Assembly: GCA_043818215.1 (NCBI GenBank)
Contig: JBDRGC010000310.1
Coordinates: forward strand, 1-8,232
DNA length: 8,232 nucleotides
Reading direction: 5' to 3'
Source: JBDRGC01 sp043818215
Lineage (GTDB): Bacteria > Chloroflexota > Anaerolineae > Anaerolineales > UBA11858
The position numbers were made by a program, and so were the translations under genes. The notes under the pieces are model-generated. The model was given only the letters and a program-made list of their open reading frames with translations, did no database searches and was not told where the DNA came from. Positions 5,782 to 8,232 of this stretch are shown here, piece after piece (within the stretch, counting starts at the first letter, position 1; every line of letters starts with the position of its first letter).

Positions 5782-5863
5782 TGTAGCCGAGATTTCCGTA
5801 TCTCGCCCCGCACGGGGTACCCTGGCACCGCCCGCCAGGGCAGGCGTGGAAACCCCGCCTACA
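5782..5863. repeat. REP pair (BIME-like) 2
   Basis: The left end is TGTAG (5782-5786) followed by stem CGAGAT/ATCTCG (5788-5793/5800-5805). The right end in inverse orientation is TGTAG (5863-5859) with stem AGGCG/CGCCT (5842-5846/5856-5860). Between them are two more hairpins: CCCCG-CA-CGGGG (5806-5817) and CCCTGGC/GCCAGGG (5820-5826/5834-5840). The feet point outward as in paired REP elements. It lies 69 nt beyond the cyclase stop codon and could form stable RNA structure at that transcript's 3' end. Confidence 0.7.
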
Positions 5864-5931
5864 ATGGTTTTTACCCTGCAATATGGAGAGGATACCCAAA
5901 AACATTATCTGAACATCTACAGAAAACTACG

Positions 5932-7986
5932 TCACCCTGTTTTCTGATACAAGGTGCGAACACGCTCCAATAGCCATTTGGCTTCTTTGGTAGCACCTCG
6001 AGATTTGGCATAGTGCGCAGCATGTTCGTATTGCCGGGCAGCTTCGTATAAAGCTCCAGCCTCTTCGAGATGGTTAGCAGCCATAACCTGAAATTTTGGA
6101 TCAAGGCGAATGATCATCCAACGCGCGACGGCGCGATGGTATTGGCGAAGGTATTTGTGCGGTATCAGACTGTAAGCGACTTCACGCAAGAGAGAGTGCT
6201 TGAAAATATATTCCTGATCGTCAGAAAAACGAGTTCCCGCCCGAGGAAAAGCCAGCTCGGCCTGCACTAACTGACGCAGGGCATCTTGGACCACACGTTC
6301 GAGTACAGATGGGGCTAATTTCAAAAGACCTGTTCCGGTACTCGAAACTGATCGCGCGGCCGCCAATACTGCTCCTACCCAAAATACGCGCCCAACCACT
6401 GATGCCAACAAAGCCACCATGCGTGCATCTCGTGGAAGATCATCCAATCGCGATTGCAGCATCGCCCGCAACGTATCGGGAGGCCGGGCGCGCAGACGAG
6501 CGATCATCTCCTGAGGCGAATTCGTCAAACCGGACTTCACCAGTCCCTTGACCATTTCCTCCAAAAAGTATGGGTTGCCATCGGAGCGGTGCGCCAATTC
6601 AAGCCTGACATCCTTTGGCAGGTCACGCAGATCGGGATAAGCGGCAGCGACGATTTCAGCTTTCATGGGCAATGGGCTAAGCGAGATTATATAAGCCACA
6701 TTTGCCCACCGGGGATGCTCACGAAAAAATTGGGGGCGGCTTCCAGCCAAAATCAACAATGGCAAAGGCTCAGTCCCCGGTTCGAGAAGGAAAGCTAACA
6801 AATCCAGGCTGACACTATCTGCCCAATGTAAGTCATCCAACAGCAATACTGTTGGGCGCGCAAGACATGCCCGACGCAGAAGTTCGCGAGTGAGGCTGAA
6901 AACCCGTTGTACGCGAGCCTGGGGGTCATTTTCACATATAGCCAGATACTTACTGGCCGGCCATGTGATTCCGGTCAGGCTACCAATTAGATGAGCAGCT
7001 TCAACTGCGCTTTCAGGCCCAATTTGCAATCCCCATAAACCCTGAACGCCTAACATGAATTTCTCCCTGGCGTCATCAGGGGAATCGTTGTCTTGCAAAC
7101 CAAAGCGATTATGCCACAAAGACTTCCATAAATAAAATGGAACGCGGGATGTCTGAGCCAAAGCACGGGCCGAGATCATACTAAGGTTTGGCTCAGAATC
7201 CTCCAATTGGATGGCACACTCCATCAACAGGCGCGATTTCCCTATCCCCGCGTCTCCAATCACTACTGTCAGAGTCGGACGGTCAGAACGAATAGCCTGT
7301 TGATAAAGCGAGGCCAACTTTAGCAACTCAGTCTCGCGCGCCACCATGCGAGTATCTAAGCTGTCTTCGCTCCGGTAGCGAACCTTAGTAGGATGTCCCA
7401 ACCGCCCCTCAACCATATAAGCAGCGAATGGCTCTGTTTTACCCTTCAACACCAGAGGTAAAAGATGATGAACTTTAAAAACATCTCTTACCAGTCGATA
7501 CGTACTTTCGCTGATCACCACTGTACCTGGGTCAGCCGCCTGCTCCAAACGCTTGGCGACATTGACCGTGTCACCCATAACGGTATATTCGTCCTTCACC
7601 CCCACGTAGCCGGACAATACATATCCAGTATTAACGCCCACGCTCATCATGAGTTCGCTGGACACAAGACTGGGCGACTCTTTTCTGTATTCTGCCAGGG
7701 AATCCAATAAAGCAATTCCAGCGGCTACTGACTGTTCGGCATCGTTTTCTCCCGCAAAGGGGGCACCCCACACCGCCATCACACCGTCGCCAAGATGCTT
7801 ATCCACATAACCGCCATATACTTTTATGACCGTGTCTAACCGCAGCCAAACGTCTTTAATCAAGTCGCTGACAGACTCAAAGTCCATGCGCTCAGACAGG
7901 GCAGTGAAGCCGCGCACATCAGCGAATAATACCGAGGCCCACCGGCGTTCTTCGGGGTAGCGTTGTGTGGTGGATGGAGATGTCAT
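5932..7986 (-). CDS. Class III adenylate cyclase fused to an AAA ATPase with a short TPR-like tail
   Basis: A 684-residue protein predicted to make cAMP from ATP, with an ATPase module of the kind found in large bacterial cyclase and signalling proteins. Cyclase domain, about 14-195: metal-binding D23 (FADVRGFT) and D67 (HLGDGVMAVWG), adenine-recognising K63 and T135 (the Lys/Thr pair of CyaC-type enzymes), and transition-state N142 and R146 (VNVAKRL). All catalytic positions are filled, so it should be active. ATPase, about 213-480: Walker A GDAGIGKS (244-251) and Walker B TVLLLDDLHWAD (379-390). Then come a winged-helix-like region, the IFKHSLLREVAYSLIP motif (594-609), and about 50 TPR-like residues. 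No signal peptide or membrane segment. Relatives commonly carry a much longer TPR region, so the C terminus is short. ATG 7986 is the only start that keeps the cyclase domain; it has no recognisable Shine-Dalgarno. Confidence 0.93.
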   Translation of the reverse strand: MTSPSTTQRYPEERRWASVLFADVRGFTALSERMDFESVSDLIKDVWLRLDTVIKVYGGYVDKHLGDGVMAVWGAPFAGENDAEQSVAAGIALLDSLAEYRKESPSLVSSELMMSVGVNTGYVLSGYVGVKDEYTVMGDTVNVAKRLEQAADPGTVVISESTYRLVRDVFKVHHLLPLVLKGKTEPFAAYMVEGRLGHPTKVRYRSEDSLDTRMVARETELLKLASLYQQAIRSDRPTLTVVIGDAGIGKSRLLMECAIQLEDSEPNLSMISARALAQTSRVPFYLWKSLWHNRFGLQDNDSPDDAREKFMLGVQGLWGLQIGPESAVEAAHLIGSLTGITWPASKYLAICENDPQARVQRVFSLTRELLRRACLARPTVLLLDDLHWADSVSLDLLAFLLEPGTEPLPLLILAGSRPQFFREHPRWANVAYIISLSPLPMKAEIVAAAYPDLRDLPKDVRLELAHRSDGNPYFLEEMVKGLVKSGLTNSPQEMIARLRARPPDTLRAMLQSRLDDLPRDARMVALLASVVGRVFWVGAVLAAARSVSSTGTGLLKLAPSVLERVVQDALRQLVQAELAFPRAGTRFSDDQEYIFKHSLLREVAYSLIPHKYLRQYHRAVARWMIIRLDPKFQVMAANHLEEAGALYEAARQYEHAAHYAKSRGATKEAKWLLERVRTLYQKTG

Positions 7987-8030
7987 GGGGAGCCTGGGGC
8001 GTGGGGCGTTAGGGGTTAGGGGTTAGGGGT
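7987..8030. repeat. G-rich heptamer array with G-quadruplex potential at the cyclase start
   Basis: From 7996 the + strand reads GGGGCGT twice and TAGGGGT three times (period 7), then GAAAT. With GGGG at 7987-7990 there are six GGGG runs (7987, 7996, 8003, 8012, 8019, 8026) with loops of 5, 3, 5, 3 and 3. The run nearest the gene touches the ATG. The G-rich strand is the template strand for the cyclase; its mRNA leader would be C-rich here. Confidence 0.85.
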
Positions 8031-8042
8031 GAAATCTAGCGA

Positions 8043-8048
8043 ATTATA
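8043..8048 (-). promoter_or_regulatory. Possible -10 element of the cyclase promoter
   Basis: The - strand carries a perfect TATAAT (8048-8043), which would place the start of transcription near 8036, about 50 nt before the ATG. Upstream there is no good -35; TTACTC with 19-nt spacing is the nearest fit. This is a reasonable but unproven sigma-70-type promoter. Confidence 0.4.
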
Positions 8049-8064
8049 TCAGGGAGGAAATGGA

Positions 8065-8094
8065 GATGAGTAAGATAATCATTGAAAACTCATC
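8065..8094. promoter_or_regulatory. Inverted repeat between divergent promoters, possible operator
   Basis: GATGAGT (8065-8071) and ACTCATC (8088-8094) are perfect inverted 7-mers with arm centres 23 bp apart, about two helical turns. The repeat lies between the - strand -10 at 8043 and the + strand -35 at 8107, where a shared regulator could act. The size is short enough for chance. Confidence 0.3.
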
Positions 8095-8106
8095 CCAAAA
8101 ATCTTG

Positions 8107-8136
8107 TTGACCAATTGGCACTTAATGCTGTATTAT
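8107..8136 (+). promoter_or_regulatory. Sigma-70-type promoter for the rightmost + gene
   Basis: TTGACC (8107-8112, five of six consensus bases), an 18-nt spacer, and TATTAT (8131-8136, five of six). Predicted transcription start is near 8143, giving a leader of about 20 to 45 nt before the candidate start codons at 8165 and 8189. Confidence 0.6.
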
Positions 8137-8164
8137 ACTTACAAAGGGCGTAAAGCACCATTTT

Positions 8165-8232
8165 ATGAGACGCGGAAAAAACATAAAAATGGTAAGCGTT
8201 CAGATCTCTGATGAAATAGAACGCGGACACTT
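8165..8232 (+). CDS. Start of an unidentified gene (3' partial)
   Basis: An open frame begins at ATG 8165 (MRRGKNIKMVSVQISDEIER) or at the in-frame ATG 8189 (MVSVQISDEIERGH) and runs off the window. Neither start has a good Shine-Dalgarno; 8189 is the more natural protein start. The beta-strand-like VSVQIS followed by DEIER recalls the N termini of ribbon-helix-helix DNA-binding proteins such as antitoxins, but 14 to 22 residues are too few to assign it. The strong promoter just upstream is the main support for a gene. Confidence 0.4.
   Translation, partial: MRRGKNIKMVSVQISDEIERGH

Noticed and set aside
5711..5947. 78-codon + frame through the REP pairs
   Set aside because: Its composition follows the palindromic repeats and its end overlaps the cyclase gene on the other strand.
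8010..8030. Telomere-like repeat (three TAGGGGT units) as a chromosome end
   Set aside because: It is internal, only three units long, and belongs to a longer period-7 array with GGGGCGT units.
8107..8217. Short + frame reading L-Y-Y-T-Y-K-G-R-K then K-K-H-K-N-G-K-R-S-D-L
   Set aside because: It spans the promoter elements, has no start signal before the -10, and stops at once; it is probably chance.

Overview
The window looks like a chromosomal segment of a Chloroflexota bacterium, probably class Anaerolineae. This is inferred from protein style (acidic I/L-P-D-W-L repeats joined to helix-hairpin-helix and TPR modules, a class III cyclase joined to an AAA ATPase, a FAD/[2Fe-2S] molybdenum-hydroxylase fusion) and from intergenic regions full of short palindromes and heptamer repeats. 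No rRNA, tRNA, CRISPR array or transposase gene was seen.

Layout. Positions 1-2150 are on the + strand: the 3' part of a long acidic repeat protein ending in a ComEA-like HhH domain and a TPR tail, then ndk (nucleoside diphosphate kinase) followed by a clear intrinsic terminator at 2200-2235. Positions 2236-2495 are a convergent, gene-free, palindrome-rich interval. Positions 2496-5374 are a - strand cluster, in transcription order: an XdhC/CoxI-type molybdenum-cofactor chaperone (5374 to 4586), a 307-bp repeat-filled gap, a fused FAD + [2Fe-2S] subunit of a molybdenum hydroxylase (4278 to 2851), and a small two-helix membrane protein that overlaps it by 8 nt (2858 to 2496). The molybdopterin-binding catalytic subunit these genes would serve is absent from the window. 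Positions 5375-5931 are gene-free and hold a miniature inverted-repeat element plus two REP-pair elements. Positions 5932-7986 (-) encode a class III adenylate cyclase/AAA ATPase. Positions 7987-8164 are a divergent intergenic region with a promoter on each strand, and a new + gene begins near 8165 and runs off the window.

How the genes relate. The chaperone, FAD/FeS and membrane-protein genes form one functional group: XdhC-type proteins bind and insert the mature Mo cofactor, and the FAD/FeS protein moves electrons from the Mo centre to an acceptor. The cyclase is probably a separate transcription unit. The TPR protein and ndk are co-directional but separated by a hairpin-forming heptamer array.

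Most unusual is the non-coding layer. (i) At least six small hairpins share a GTAG foot followed, exactly six bases later, by YTT in the loop, with different self-complementary stems; this is the layout of RAYT-associated REP elements. (ii) Two extra, diverged copies of the 3' end of the xdhC gene lie downstream of it, each bounded by an identical REP. (iii) A 144-bp element has perfect 18-bp terminal inverted repeats and two internal hairpins. (iv) Two distant heptamer arrays share a common end motif, one of them forming a G-quadruplex-prone tract directly before the cyclase start codon.
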